Shown here: piece after piece, positions 1 through 10,639 of the stretch
Numbering within the stretch: position 1 is the first letter of the stretch
How the letters are laid out: the number at the start of each line of letters is the position of its first letter
Origin: Typhlomys cinereus
Lineage: Eukaryota; Chordata; Mammalia; Rodentia; Platacanthomyidae
Assembly (NCBI GenBank): GCA_023101885.1
Contig: JALPQD010000517.1
Location: 1,190,919-1,254,918 of the forward strand
Length of the DNA stretch: 64,000 nt
Reading direction: 5' to 3'
Made by a program: the position numbers and the translations under genes
The notes under the pieces: model-generated
Databases searched by the model: none
Told to the model about the DNA's origin: nothing
What the model saw: the letters and a program-made list of their open reading frames with translations, nothing else

Positions 1-794
1 ATTTTAATAGGTTTACCTTTAAAAGTGACTTGTTTTTTCTCCCTTGAAGCTCTCAGCACCAGTTCTTTATCTTGAATGTGGAGTGTTTTGACTATTATTT
101 GCTGTGGCGAGCTTCTGTTTTGGTCATATCTGTTTGGGGTGCAGAATGCCTCTTGTATATGGATGGGCCTCTCTTTTTTTAGATGAAAGTTTTCCTTGAT
201 GATCGTTTGAAAAATTTCCTCAGGGGTGGTATTTTGAGATTCTTGCTCTGGTATTCCATAAATACGCATGTTGGGCTTCTTCAGGGTGTCTCATATCTCC
301 TGGACATTTCTCTCAAGTATCTTTTTGGCTTTAACAATCTCTTCCATTGAGCTGGTTAATACTCCCACTTTATCTTCAAGATCTGAAATTCTGTTTTCTG
401 CTTTGTTAGTTCTGCTGGTAAGACTCTCTGTGGAGTTCTGAGTTGAAGATAACTTGTCTTTTAGCTCAGTTTTAAACTCTGCTTGAGTCTGCTTTAACTG
501 CTCTATGCCAGTTTTTGATTCTTGCACTGTTTTTCTCAACTCCTCCATGTGTCTGTTGTGTTCCTCCTCAAAGCGATTGATTCAATTATGTAATTCCTCC
601 CGGATTTCCTCTTTCATAGTATTGAACATGGTAATGATCATATTTTGAAGGTCGTTATCCTGAGTCAGGCTTTCTTGGCCATTTTCCATGGGTTGGTTCT
701 GGTTGGAGTCTAACATTATGGGATTAATTCCTTCAGTGGGAGATTTGTTTACTTGAGTGTTGTTTCTCATGGATTTGCACTTTGACTTTGGCAT
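1..794 (-). pseudogene. LINE-1 ORF1 remnant (5' part, runs off window)
   Basis: This is the N-terminal and middle part of a LINE-1 ORF1, the RNA-binding coiled-coil protein that coats LINE-1 RNA in the cytoplasm. The start codon lies at 792-794 and opens MPKSKCKSMRNN, matching the start of ORF1 in the second LINE-1 at 48509. The stretch at 291-548 is heptad-like and charged (TESLTSRTNKAENRISDLEDK), typical of the ORF1 coiled coil. Beyond it the reading resembles the start of the RNA-binding domain. The frame is broken by TGA codons at 579-581 (probably from CGA) and 288-290 (TGG to TGA, judged against the sister copy), so no functional protein is made. The C-terminal part and ORF2 lie outside the window. 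Identification rests on clear similarity to the ORF1 at 47435-48509. Confidence 0.9.
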
Positions 795-1130
795 TGTCGT
801 TTTAACTCTTAGGATCTTCTTTTAATTTCTGTGCGTTTTTTACTAAACTGAATTATTTGGCCTGGAGTTTTGGGGGTGGGCGGAGACGGAGCTTACCTAG
901 GTCGAGGTGAGTCCAGGCTGGACCCCCCGCATCCCGGGTGGCGGAGTGGGGGAAGGAAGGATGGGGGACCTGGGGGTGAGCTCGGGCGCACGGGGGGTAT
1001 CCTCTCCTCCTCCCAGGTCCTGCGCGGCGGCTCCGGCTGGATGGTGGGAGGAAGTAGGTCCCTCGGGCGGCCTGGGGCTCTGGGGGTGGGCGGGGACCAA
1101 GCTTACCTGGGTCGCGGCACGGTGAGGGGG
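795..1130 (-). promoter_or_regulatory. LINE-1 5' UTR with tandem promoter monomers
   Basis: This GC-rich block sits directly upstream of the ORF1 start at 794. Bases 861-905 and 1071-1115 are near copies of each other (both contain TGGGGGTGGGCGG followed by AGCTTACCT), giving a 210-bp period: one full monomer plus a partial one where the element is truncated. Tandem GC-rich monomers of about 200 bp are the known promoter arrangement of several rodent LINE-1 lineages, so I read this as the internal RNA polymerase II promoter of the element at 1-794. The proximal part (795-860) resembles the matching part of the LINE-1 at 48510, but the monomers do not. Confidence 0.75.
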
Positions 1131-1729
1131 GTTTTCACTATTAAGGGACCAATATGATTGATCGGATTGGACCCACTGGTTATCTGTGAACTCTTAGTTC
1201 ACACCTAAAAGTTCTTTCTTCTGGACCATGTAGAGTATTTGCACGTTCTAGGAGACTGGGGATATCATCCTTGGGGGGTGGGGGCTAGTATGCCTACCAC
1301 AATCGAACATGTTTGAGAAGCTTCAATCCCACAACATTAAAAATATAAAGGAATGGAAGTTTTTACTCATCTGTGCCTGACTGCATTTCTCTTGCTATGA
1401 CTGAAACGTATTCCCTAGCAAAATAAATATGTTGCCATCTTAATCTCTGGTGCCTAGAAGGGGACTGCACTGGGGGGCCACAAGGCAGCTCTGCAGTGAA
1501 AGCCTGCCTCATGGCCTGATGACTGCATTCCCTCCTGAAAACTGAGTCCTTGAAAGTAGTTCTCTGGCTCTCCCTGCTCGTCAAGCTCCAGGGTCTCTAC
1601 CCCCACCCTCTTCCTCTTCCTGCCTAGCTGCTCTCTCTGTCTGTAAGCCCTCTCCACTGTTCTAATGTGCTCCCACCTTAAAGCTAAACCATGGCTCTCT
1701 TGGCCACCAGCCCCTCAACTCTGAATGAG

Positions 1730-1731
<2 letters not shown>
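1131..1731. other. Unique DNA, nothing recognised
   Basis: No gene or clear repeat was recognised between the truncated LINE-1 and the GT tract. There is a pyrimidine-rich run around 1590-1645. The short open frames here overlap one another on the minus strand and show no known motif. Confidence 0.4.
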
Positions 1732-1782
<51 letters not shown>

Positions 1783-1784
1783 CC
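1732..1784. repeat. GT/GC simple repeat
   Basis: An alternating purine-pyrimidine run of about 50 bases is mostly TG and ends in GCGCGCG. Such tracts are prone to Z-DNA and length variation. Confidence 0.95.
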
Positions 1785-1825
1785 TGTGGAAGTCCAGGTG
1801 TTTCAGAGGTTTTTACATCCAGGCT

Positions 1826-2403
1826 TTTGATTGGGAGTCCAAGATTTGAGACCAGAGCACACATGGAGGACTAAGATAGTTTGTTTTAGAGGAGTGAAAG
1901 AACAGAACTCATGGATTTCTGGGAGCCAGAAAGAACTTACAGACTCCACAGTCTCCAGACATGGAATTCACGAGGGGCAAGAGAGCCAAAAGGAGCTCAC
2001 AGACATGGAGTCCATGATGAACAAGGAAACCAAAATGGCTGCCAAGATCGGGGGTATTTATAGGGTTAGGCAGGCCCAGGAAAAGTGGCTTTTCCTTGTC
2101 AGTTAGCTCCGTTTCTACAAACCTGATTGGAGCTTTTGGTTCCCTACATCTCATTGGTCCGTTCACACTGGGGTCCAACCCAGTTGACTTTGTGGCCCAA
2201 CCTCATAGTCCAGTTATTCCTTAACTTATCTGCAATAGAGAGCTCATCTCCATAAATTGGAGACCTTATCTCTGTGGAGTATTAGAACCAGTTCCTCCAG
2301 ACTGGTAAGGAGTATTCCTTCAGGATAATCCCAGCAGTGGGGGATAACCTTCAAAGACTTTTGAAGACCTTCCATCATGACCCCGTTCTAAAACTGCCTA
2401 ACA
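1826..2403 (-). mobile_element. Solo LTR, same family as 19998-20657
   Basis: The block is a dispersed copy of the sequence at 19998-20657, with long stretches in common such as GGTATTTATAGGGTTA. Read on the minus strand it has the order expected of a retroviral LTR. CCAAT-type motifs (rc of CATTGGTCC and CTGATTGG, 2105-2160) are followed by TATAAATA (rc, about 2055-2062). The right edge gives a 5' TG (TGTTAGGCAG). The left edge is uncertain. No internal retroviral region adjoins it, so it is a solo LTR. I do not recognise the family. Confidence 0.6.
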
Positions 2404-2420
2404 AATGGTGTTTGGGGGTT

Positions 2421-2595
2421 GAATTGCTCTACCTCCTTTTTGCTTTGCTCTGGAGTTTCCCAGGCTCTACCTTCTAGAGCCAGAAGTGCAGGCTGTCACA
2501 ATTTCTGCCTGGCATTTTTAAGTGGAATCCAGGATCTTAACTCAGGACCTTCTGCTTTCCAGGCAGTCTTAGCCCCTGAGCCACTTCTCCACCCC
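2421..2595 (-). mobile_element. B2-like SINE, tail missing
   Basis: Read on the minus strand it starts with the tRNA-like head (GGGTGGAGAAGTGGCTCAGG) and runs through the body (AAAAAGGAGGTAGAGCAAT). The CA tail is missing and it abuts the LTR edge near 2403. Family traits are described under the copy at 30892. Confidence 0.8.
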
Positions 2596-2609
2596 AAACT
2601 CCTGTTCCA

Positions 2610-2637
2610 TTTTTTAAAACTTTATTTATTTAGTCAT

Positions 2638-2719
<82 letters not shown>

Positions 2720-2845
2720 AGGCACTGTGTGCTCCTGTGAAGGGCCAAGGGTGACTTTAGGAATCATCTTTGATTGCTTTTACCTCATTCTTGTTTAGCT
2801 CTAGGATTTCCTAGGCTCAGCCCACTGAGGCCAGAAATGCACATA
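2610..2845 (-). mobile_element. B2-like SINE, 5' truncated, with GT/GA tail
   Basis: Body and tail only, with no tRNA head. The tail on the left is TTATTTATTTAGTCATTG followed by a GT then GA tract (about 2638-2719), then the body ending in CCACTGAGGCCAGAAATGC. The GA extension of the CA tail is also seen at 6880. Confidence 0.75.
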
Positions 2846-2874
2846 TTTTTTTCTTTTTTTTATCCATTTTGCTT

Positions 2875-3240
2875 TCTTTGCTTGTTGTTTTTTATTATTC
2901 TTTGAATTTGCATGCATTAATACAATGAGTTTATTTGTTTTTACCCTTTACTAACCATTCTCATCCTCTCTTCCCCCTTCCTCTCCACCAGTCCTCACCC
3001 TACAACCCCCCCCAACACACACACATTTACTGTCTTTTTTCATGTGCAACCCACTGGGCTTCATCTGGGATATCTGCCCTGACAATTGCCTGAGCAACAG
3101 CCGGAGCATGGATGACCCATCATTGTAACTCATTGACTAAGAAGCGTCCCTTCTCTCCTATCTGGCATTAGCCTCAGTAGTATCTCAGTGAAGTGTTTTA
3201 TTTCTTGAGATCCTCCCTCATCCAACTATTGTGTAGGTCT
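2875..3240 (-). mobile_element. Possible old LINE-1 3' UTR fragment
   Basis: The block recalls the 3' UTR of old rodent LINE-1 lineages: a C-rich stretch (rc polypurine) near 2960-3020, followed by text like TGTGCAACCCACTGGGCTTC. The match is from memory of the family and is weak. It could instead be an old LTR fragment. Confidence 0.35.
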
Positions 3241-3419
3241 CGCATACACTAACTTTTCAAAAAAAATTTATTCTTTGACAATTTTACACATACATACAAT
3301 GTTGCAATGCTAATTTTTTTAAAAAATAAATTTAAAGAAAGCACGTGACTATGTTATGCACAATCTTCACAGGTTTCAAGGTAAAATGAGCTCCTACTGA
3401 TGGTGATAGTGATAGTGAC

Positions 3420-3645
3420 AGGTCCTGATTCAATGACTGTGCCCTTGTCACAGGAGGGGAGGGAAGTAGGCACTAGGCAAAACATCATATGACAGCCTTC
3501 TACGTGCCCAGGAGAAGGATCACCAAAGCCACAAACTTGGCCTGACACATGGACTTTGGAGCTCTGGCTTCCAGAATTATGAGAAAGTCAATGTATTCCA
3601 GCCACCTAGTCTGAATGCCTTGTGTGGTCTCCTTTACGGCCCAAG
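3420..3645 (+). mobile_element. MLT1-like (MaLR) LTR fragment
   Basis: The order of CTGGCTTCCAGAATTATGAG, then a degenerate polyadenylation region, then CCAGCCACCTAGTCTGAATG follows the 3' part of MLT1-type LTRs. The upstream TGACTGTGCCCTTGTCACAGG fits the preceding part. It is old, gapped, and has no visible ends. Confidence 0.55.
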
Positions 3646-4322
3646 ATACACCCCAAGGTCTTTCAACACATTTCCTGCAATCATGACTACACGTTCATGC
3701 TTGTTGCTTCATTGTGCGGCTGCTGATGTCCTCCTGACCCAAATCTAGAGGCTTTCCTCTCTCTCTTCCTCATCTGGAGGTAACCCAGAAGCACAACCCA
3801 TCCTGCCGAGCCCTAGTGACTCAACTCATGCAAAGCACATTCTTCCTTCTTAGCACGTCTCAGGCTCACTTACCTCTTCTCTGTCCAGCCCCTGCCTCTT
3901 GTCCCAAGATTACTGACCTGTAACTGTGTACTCCAGGAGGCTCCGTCTCTCATCAGTGTAGTTTCCTGCCTCTGTGAAACCATCTGCTCTTGCCTGGGTG
4001 GTCTCCTTGTGCTAGAAGGTATTCTGCAATTATCTCAAAGCACAAAGCTTCTAGAAACAGGACCCTGTACCCAGCCTGTGTGTCCTCAGTACCAGTGTCC
4101 TCACACTCCCCAGTCTGATGTTTCTCCCAAGCATCCAGCTGTAACTACTTCTGTGACATCCTTTGTGATCTTCCGGTGACCATCAGACCTGCAATTCCTC
4201 CTGCCACTCTATCTTACCTTGTCCTTTGCAGATTTGGACAATACACGTTGCATCTTTTTCAATGCTATGTTATCCCAATCTGAATCCTTCTTTTTTGCTT
4301 CCTGCACTGACTTACTGCAAAT
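3646..4322. other. Unique DNA, nothing recognised
   Basis: Moderately C/T-rich DNA with no repeat or coding signal that I recognise. Confidence 0.4.
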
Positions 4323-4323
4323 C

Positions 4324-4388
<65 letters not shown>
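4323..4388. repeat. GATA/TAGA microsatellite
   Basis: About 15 units of the 4-base GATA motif, with one phase slip at 4346-4350. Confidence 0.97.
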
Positions 4389-4570
4389 ACTCCCCCTCCA
4401 CATTTCTGAAAAAACTGTACTCCTTAACAATAAAGAACTTGCTCACTTCCCTAATCAACGAAGACTATACCAAGATCAAGCCTCCTACCACTTTTTACTA
4501 GCAAGCCAGTCTAATATTTCATGTTTAATATTGTTAAAAGTAAATGCTGTACAAGTAACAAGGCAAACTG

Positions 4571-4795
4571 GGCTAGAACTGTAGCTCAGTTGGCAGTGTT
4601 TGCCTAGCATGCTCAAAGCCCTGAGTTCCATCCCCAATACGGCATAAAACTGGGCATGGCCACCAGTGCCTGTAGCAGCATTACTCAGGAGACCGAAGCA
4701 GGAGAATCAGAAATTCAAGGTCATTCTCAGCTAACATAGCAAAGTCCAGCCCAGCAAGAAGTACGTGAGACCTCATCTCAGAAAAACTAGACTAC
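4571..4795 (+). mobile_element. ID-B1 composite SINE (B4/RSINE1 type)
   Basis: An ID-like tRNA-derived head (GTAGCTCAGTTGGCAGTG ... GAGTTCCATCCCCAATAC, 4580-4643) is followed by a B1-like 7SL-derived part (ACTGGGCATGGCCACCAGTG ... AGAATCAGAAATTCAAGG). This head-to-body fusion defines the B4/RSINE1 group of rodents. It is diverged. Confidence 0.8.
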
Positions 4796-4989
4796 TTGAA
4801 TAGATTATGAGTAAAAAATAAAAACCAAAATGTGCATTGCAAAAGACAAAGTAAATTGGGCACAGTGACATTGCTGATAATCCCTGCACTCAAGGTCAAT
4901 GGCAAGAGGACTACGTGCCTGAATGCAGCATGCCAGATAACAAAGGACAAAGCATACAGCAATAAATACAAATGAGAGACACCAGTTCC

Positions 4990-5150
4990 TAAAGACGAAT
5001 CTATCCTGGTATGGGACCCAGGTCTGTAATCCCAGCATTTGTGAGATCTGTCACTACTGGCCTGATTGGGCACCTTCCATCATTCTTGGCTATGTAGTTA
5101 GTTCAAGACCAGACTATATGATATTTTTCAAAAAACAAACAAGCAAAGAA
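4990..5150 (+). mobile_element. B1 SINE with a foreign middle segment
   Basis: B1 features on both sides are CTGTAATCCCAGCATTTG (5022-5041) and CTATGTAGTTAGTTCAAGAC (from 5090), ending in an A-rich tail. Where B1 should have its GAGGCAGGAGG region there is instead a 35-base segment (5045-5079) that recurs at 7718-7752. Confidence 0.7.
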
Positions 5151-5261
5151 ACAAACAAAAATGAACAAACCATAACAAATAATATATTTTTAAAATGAAG
5201 CTAATCTTTTTGTTTATTGTTTGAGATATAGTTTAATTTTGTTTATGCTTGAGGCAGGGAA

Positions 5262-5428
5262 GAGAGATCAAACATTTGTAATCCACAACAGGTAGATTGC
5301 CTTCAGAGGACAACTTTCGGGAGTCTGTTCTCTCTTTCCACTATATGGGGCCCAGGGATTGAATTCACATCAATAGGTTTGCTTGCTCACGGTCTCCTTT
5401 ACCTGATAAGCTATCTCACCAGCCCCTG
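5262..5428 (-). mobile_element. B3-type SINE fragment
   Basis: Minus-strand B3 signature: TCAGAGGACAACTTTCGGGA, then GGGGCCCAGGGATTGAATTC, then GCTATCTCACCAGCCCC, which is the reverse complement of the tRNA-like head. Confidence 0.8.
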
Positions 5429-5618
5429 AAGTGACAGTCAAAAAGCTAATAAGGTGGACTTGTGACATTCATTCATGTTATCCAGACTGAGATAGGAGGA
5501 TTGTATATTTGGCCTGGGATGCATAGTAAGACTCTGACACACCAAAGCAAGCAAAGCAGCTAGTAAATCCTGACCACATGAAGACCGCATGAAGAAAGAA
5601 AGGTGTTTCATCACCAGT

Positions 5619-5684
5619 GTGTGCGTGTGTGCATGTGTGTGTGTGCGTACATGCGTGTGTGTGCGTGTGCGTGCGTGTGTGTGC

Positions 5685-5718
<34 letters not shown>

Positions 5719-5719
5719 T
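5619..5719. repeat. GT-rich microsatellite
   Basis: About 100 bases of TG with scattered GC and AC units. Overlapping open frames on both strands read Cys-Val or Thr-His runs and are not genes. Confidence 0.95.
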
Positions 5720-6164
5720 ATGCATGTATTTCTGTGTTCAGGTGTGTGTGGAACTCCAACTGTGTGGAGTATATTAAGAATTCTATGGATCTCCACCTTA
5801 TTCCCTTGACACAGCCTCTTAGTGAAAAATGGAGTTTGCTGTTTTTTCAGTTAGACAAGACCCAGCTATTCTCCTGTCTTTGCCCCCTCCCTCCCCAAGC
5901 ACTTGGGTTATAGACACACATGCCACACATGACTTTTTTTTATTTTATTTGTGTTCGGGGTGTGTGTGAGGGGGAGTACTATCTTCACAGTTGCACAAAA
6001 ATCAGTTCTCTCACCCACTGAGCCATTTCTTAGCCCTAGAGATTTAGAAATAGTTGCTGGACCACCAGAAAGCTAGTCAGTAAGCATCAGTGTAATCAAT
6101 CAGGAAGAAATATGAATATCATTTTTTACCACAAAACTTTGCTTAGCTTGGGTCAGATGGCTAG

Positions 6165-6535
6165 TGTTGTTGTTTGAACGTGGACTGTTCCCTATAGGCT
6201 TGCACGTGTTTGAACATGTGGTCCCTCAGCTGGCAGCACTTTTTGGGAAAGTTGTGAAACTCTTAAATGGTAAAAGCTGACAAGGGAAAGTAAATCACTG
6301 AGTACATGAGCTCCAGGAGGTTTTGTCACTGGCCCCACTTTCCAGTTCACCTTCTGAGAGCATCAGTGACAGGACAAGCCAGCCTCGTGCTCCTGGCACC
6401 ATGTCTACTGTCTTGTCTTCCCTGCCATGATGGGCTGTATGCCTCCAGAACTGTAATCCAAATAAACTGGTCTCCTTTAAGTGGCTTTCATCAAGGCATT
6501 TTATCATAGCAAAAAGCAAATTAAGATACTTAACA
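6165..6535 (+). mobile_element. MaLR/ERVL-type solo LTR
   Basis: It starts TGTTGTTTGAACGTGGACTG, contains the region GCCATGATGGGCTGTATGCC and an AATAAA at about 6459, and ends near TTAACA. That layout fits the rodent MaLR LTR group. No internal region follows, and no clear 5-bp target duplication was found. Confidence 0.7.
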
Positions 6536-6792
6536 TCAAATGCTTGAACCATAGCCATGTAAAAATGTCACCTGGAAGTGTAAAACACATGGAGGACAAT
6601 CCCCAAGTCATCTTGGAGAAGTTACTTCCTTGAGTTTAACCCCCTTTATATCTAAAATTGGATATTAACCCCAGGTTTTTTGGGAGTTTATACATATGAA
6701 TCATTGGACCTTTATTCTTATAATTTCTAGCAATGTAGCAGTAGAAATTCTGAAGTACATAGTTCTCGGTTCCTTCATGAGTCCAAGATCTT

Positions 6793-6834
6793 TTTTTAAA
6801 ATTTAATTTTATATATTTATTTGGATGGATAGAT

Positions 6835-6879
<45 letters not shown>

Positions 6880-7102
6880 TGAGAGAGAGAGAGAGCACTG
6901 TGTGTCCTTGTGCAGACCCAAAATGCCTTCTGGAATCATCCTGGATTGTTTCAACCTCTTTTTGCTTCACTCTGAGATTTCCCAAGTTCTGCCTTCCAGA
7001 GCCAGAACTTTATAAGCTGCCACTTTTTCTGCTTTGCAAGGATCTGAATTCAGGGTCTTCTGGGTCAAGGCAGATTCTTAGCTCTTGAGCCCTTCTCCTG
7101 CC
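6793..7102 (-). mobile_element. B2-like SINE with perfect 15-bp target duplication
   Basis: The full element lies between two copies of TGAGTCCAAGATCTT at 6778-6792 and 7103-7117. The tail on the left is an A/T-rich end plus GT then GA repeats. The tRNA head on the right is degraded (rc of TTAGCTCTTGAGCCCTTCTCC). The duplication fits LINE-1-mediated insertion. Confidence 0.9.
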
Positions 7103-7257
7103 TGAGTCCAAGATCTTATAAGTCTAGATTTGTCAAGAGTCTGATTGAAATACCTTAAATTGTTTAAATGCACTTGTTTTTGTAAACTCACAAGAATTCT
7201 TTTATCCTGTCCACACCAAAACTTAATAGTGCACGTTTATCTTGAGGAATTTATCCA

Positions 7258-7445
7258 TGTTGACTAAACATTGTGTATCAACTTAAAAACTGAGGACTCA
7301 GTCTTTGGGCAGGTCTGGGAGGAAGAGGTTGTTCAGTCCTGACCAAGCTAGTGGAGAGATTATCTAACCAAGGGGTGGGGGGTAACCTGTCCAACAGTGG
7401 GTGGGACTATTTTCTGAGTAGATAGATAAGATAAAGAGAATTGGT
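7258..7445 (+). mobile_element. Old MaLR-type LTR fragment
   Basis: It shares a scattered pattern with the LTR at 34096: GTATCAACTT near the start, AGAGATTATCTAAC, then CAGTGGGTGGGACTATTTTC where that LTR has GGTGGGTGGGATTAGGCCCT. It is much older and lacks clear ends. Confidence 0.5.
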
Positions 7446-8300
7446 GGATAGATTGGTTTACTTTGCAAGACAGTCACCTAGGCATTCTGACAAGAGAGAA
7501 AGGATGTCCTTTTCTGGGCTCTCCTGTAGATGTGGTATGGCTAGTTCACTCTATGTGCATACGTATCTGCACACATGTGCATTCACAGTTACATGTAAAA
7601 TGATCTTTGATCAAACTTCTAAATAGCATACTGCAGCCCATCTGTCACCTAAGTCCATCACCTGATACTGTCAGTACCCTGCAGTGAGCATCTGGTAACA
7701 TGATCCTCTCTTGGTGTGATCTGTCACTATTGGCCTGATTGGGCACCTTCCAAAATTTCTGTCGTGGTATCTCAACACTTTCACTGGACACTTCGTTCTT
7801 CAAGGTTTCTGGCCACTAGAATCTGTTCCACATTCCATTCTGTTTCCTAAAACGATCATTCAGGAATTGGTAAGGCTTCATTAGAGTTCCCTGACCATGG
7901 CTGCTTTGGTTTTCCCAGGGGGTAACCTCCCCTGACCTTTGCTTATCAGACCATTAGCCTTCCTGGGAAAGTCTGAATCCTCAAGACAGTGACCTCCGGA
8001 AAGCAAAGTTATACTCAAACTCACCATGACTCTTCCGCATCTGTGCTCACGTACCTGGAGTTCCATAAAAGACGTGAAAGGACAGGACAGTTTTACTGGC
8101 TTGCCCTGGTTTATTTCTCTGCGCAGTTGAGACGAGCTCCGGGAGAGGCAAGAGGACTGGCTTATTTCAGATTCATGTTTTTCTCTAGGCACACTTCCTC
8201 CAAGCCGCATGAAATATCTGAAGTGCACACACTCTAAATATTTCCATTTGAACAATTTCCAATTTTTTTCCACTGTGATATACTTTTTTTTTTGAATCAT
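7446..8300. other. Unique DNA, no gene recognised
   Basis: Mostly single-copy in appearance. The 35-base segment at 7718-7752 repeats one inside the B1 at 5045-5079. A 139-codon open frame on the minus strand (7881-8300) has no recognisable motif and overlaps an 82-codon frame on the other strand, so I do not call it a gene. Confidence 0.4.
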
Positions 8301-10311
8301 TATACTTAGGTGATATGTGTTATGAAATACTTGCTGGGAGAATGGGGTATTGGTTAAGCTGAGTGAGGAATGCCCCTGGGGATTCTCTGTCTTATCCTCT
8401 GTTTTTTATGGGGTTGAAGACTTTTAAATTTTAAAAAAAAGTTATAAAAAGATTTTTCTAAAGCTATCATTGGCATTTTTAAAAAATGACATGAACATAT
8501 ACATCTTTCTAGCTTCTTGATCCTCAAAGCTACAATGAATGCATATTGGTTTGTATTTCGAGAACTGAAGGATCAAAAATTGTCCATCTTTTATTTGTCC
8601 CTAGACTGAGTCTTCATATACCAGCCCCCAGGTAGTTACCTTGGAGCAGGAGGGCAGATATTATTAGTGCCAGCCTTGATTCCTCCCATCTGAGGATCAA
8701 GCTGAATAGAACATCCAATGAATCACCTACCTGAAGGTTTTCAACACCACGTAGACATTTCCTGCCAGGATTAAGTCAATTAATCATTTGTGGGGAGACT
8801 CTGAAATCTGGGAAGGCTTCTTGTTTACTGTAACTACCATTCTTCAGCAGTTATCTCTGCCTTCCTCTTCTCTAATATTAACTGAGGTCTCCTTTGAGGC
8901 CTTGGGGGATATTAGGAAACACAAAATAAGAAGGGGAAAAGTGACCTTTTCTTTTCTTTTCCTAATTAAACTCTAATGATAAAGAAACCCGAATATCTAT
9001 GAACATTGACTTCAGGACGAAAAGTCACTGGAACTTTGTATAGACAAGAATGCTAAGAGTCTGACTTTCTAAGGATTTATCTAGATCTGAGTTAATTTAA
9101 TAGGTTCTTTCTCAGAACTTGGACTAAAGTCATATGCCTGAAGTTCATTTACATTTCATTGCTCTATTTGACAGACATGAAAGATAGTAATCCTATGGGA
9201 TCATTACAGGAAAAAAACCCATGTCTATAATAATAATTCAAATAACAGCTTTTCACCAACAGTTTTCTTCTCAAATACACTAGATTCTCAATGTCATCTG
9301 CTCTGTGCATACCATCTCAAACCTTCTCTCCCGGAATATACCGCTCTTGTAGAGTTTTTAAGTTTCTATTTTGGTCTTGCTATTTATATTTCACTGATGC
9401 TTCTTAGCAGGAACCATTGATTTAATACACAAAACTCGAATGAACCAATGTCGAAACATGACTGTTTTAATGTCATTATTTCATCAGAGAACTATTTTCT
9501 GTTTATACATTCATTTTAAAATTATATATAACCAAAATTCTCCAAGATGCTTTGATTTCAGCCTGTAATTATTGTTTTACTTTAAAATATCTTGGACATA
9601 CTGTCAAAGAAATGTATTATCTTTTATTATAATTATTCTTATCCTTGTTTTTTTAATGACATTTAAAAAGGATAATTTGGAAATTCATTACATTTGTTTC
9701 TCCCCCTCTGCTTTGTCATGAAAGCTAGCTGCATTCTTTGAATTGCAGTAAAAATTTGGCTGTCTAGACACCACAAAGTAAGAACACAGGCTTACTTCAA
9801 GTAAATCATTAATTCATGTTGGCCAACAATGAACAGAAAGATATTTTTCTAACGCTTTTGCTCTATTTTGTTGAAGGCATCAGGATTAAAAACTATACTT
9901 GATTCATTTTCACATCTTTCTTTACTTTTGCATTCTATTAATAAACTTTTTTTTAAAGGAGAAACTAGGGGGAAATACAGTTTGTCTCACATCAGATGCA
10001 GTCTCGGTGGAAAAATTTATATGTACTACACAGCACAAACTTTGCTAAATGACAAACTTTGTTGAATGAATCTAGAAGCACAAGTATCTCCTGTTCCCCT
10101 GAGCTGCATTTGAAAAGTCTTACTCCAGGCTCTTGTTTATTATAATATCACAGCTTATTTAAAGTAAAAAGGCCTTAAAGCTAGGTCCAGTGCTCCTCAT
10201 AATGTATATAGAAACCAAAGACTAAATGGATGTAAGGAATCTTTAGCTATTTAGTACTCTGTGGCCTCTATTGGCAGAGTACTAAGTAGCTAAAGATATC
10301 TTCTTTTAAAA
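8301..10311. other. Repeat-poor AT-rich DNA
   Basis: Two kilobases of AT-rich DNA in which I see no SINE, LTR or LINE. No coding signal was recognised. It could be old intergenic or intronic DNA. Confidence 0.4.
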
Positions 10312-10322
10312 ACACAAATGAA

Positions 10323-10587
10323 GGGCTAGAGAGATGGCTCAGGGGTTAAGATTCTGCCTCACAAGCAGAAGGCCCCTAGTTCAGATCCCAGGTCCCAAGT
10401 AAAACAAAACAACGACAACAATAAAAATGCCAAGTGGAAATGGCAAGGCCTTGCACTCATGGCTCTGGTGGGCAGAGCCTGGGAAATCCCAGAGTGAAGG
10501 AAAAAGGAAGTATAAATAATCCAGAATTCCTGAAGTCACCCTTGGGTCTCCAAAGGGACACACAGTATCCTCTGATGCACAGATACC

Positions 10588-10628
<41 letters not shown>
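10323..10628 (+). mobile_element. B2-like SINE, complete
   Basis: Head GGGCTAGAGAGATGGCTCAG, then body GCAGAGCCTGGGAAATCCCA, then a CA tail to about 10630. ACACAAATGAA flanks it at 10312-10322 and 10629-10639; the right copy partly merges with the CA tail. Confidence 0.9.
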
Positions 10629-10635
<7 letters not shown>

Positions 10636-10639
10636 TGAA

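Noticed and set aside
861..1130. CpG-island promoter of a cellular gene
   Set aside because: The GC-rich block is made of 210-bp LINE-1 monomers directly upstream of ORF1, and no exon follows on either strand.
7881..8300. 139-codon minus-strand frame
   Set aside because: It overlaps an 82-codon frame on the other strand, shows no motif, and has no supporting splice or promoter signal that I can see.
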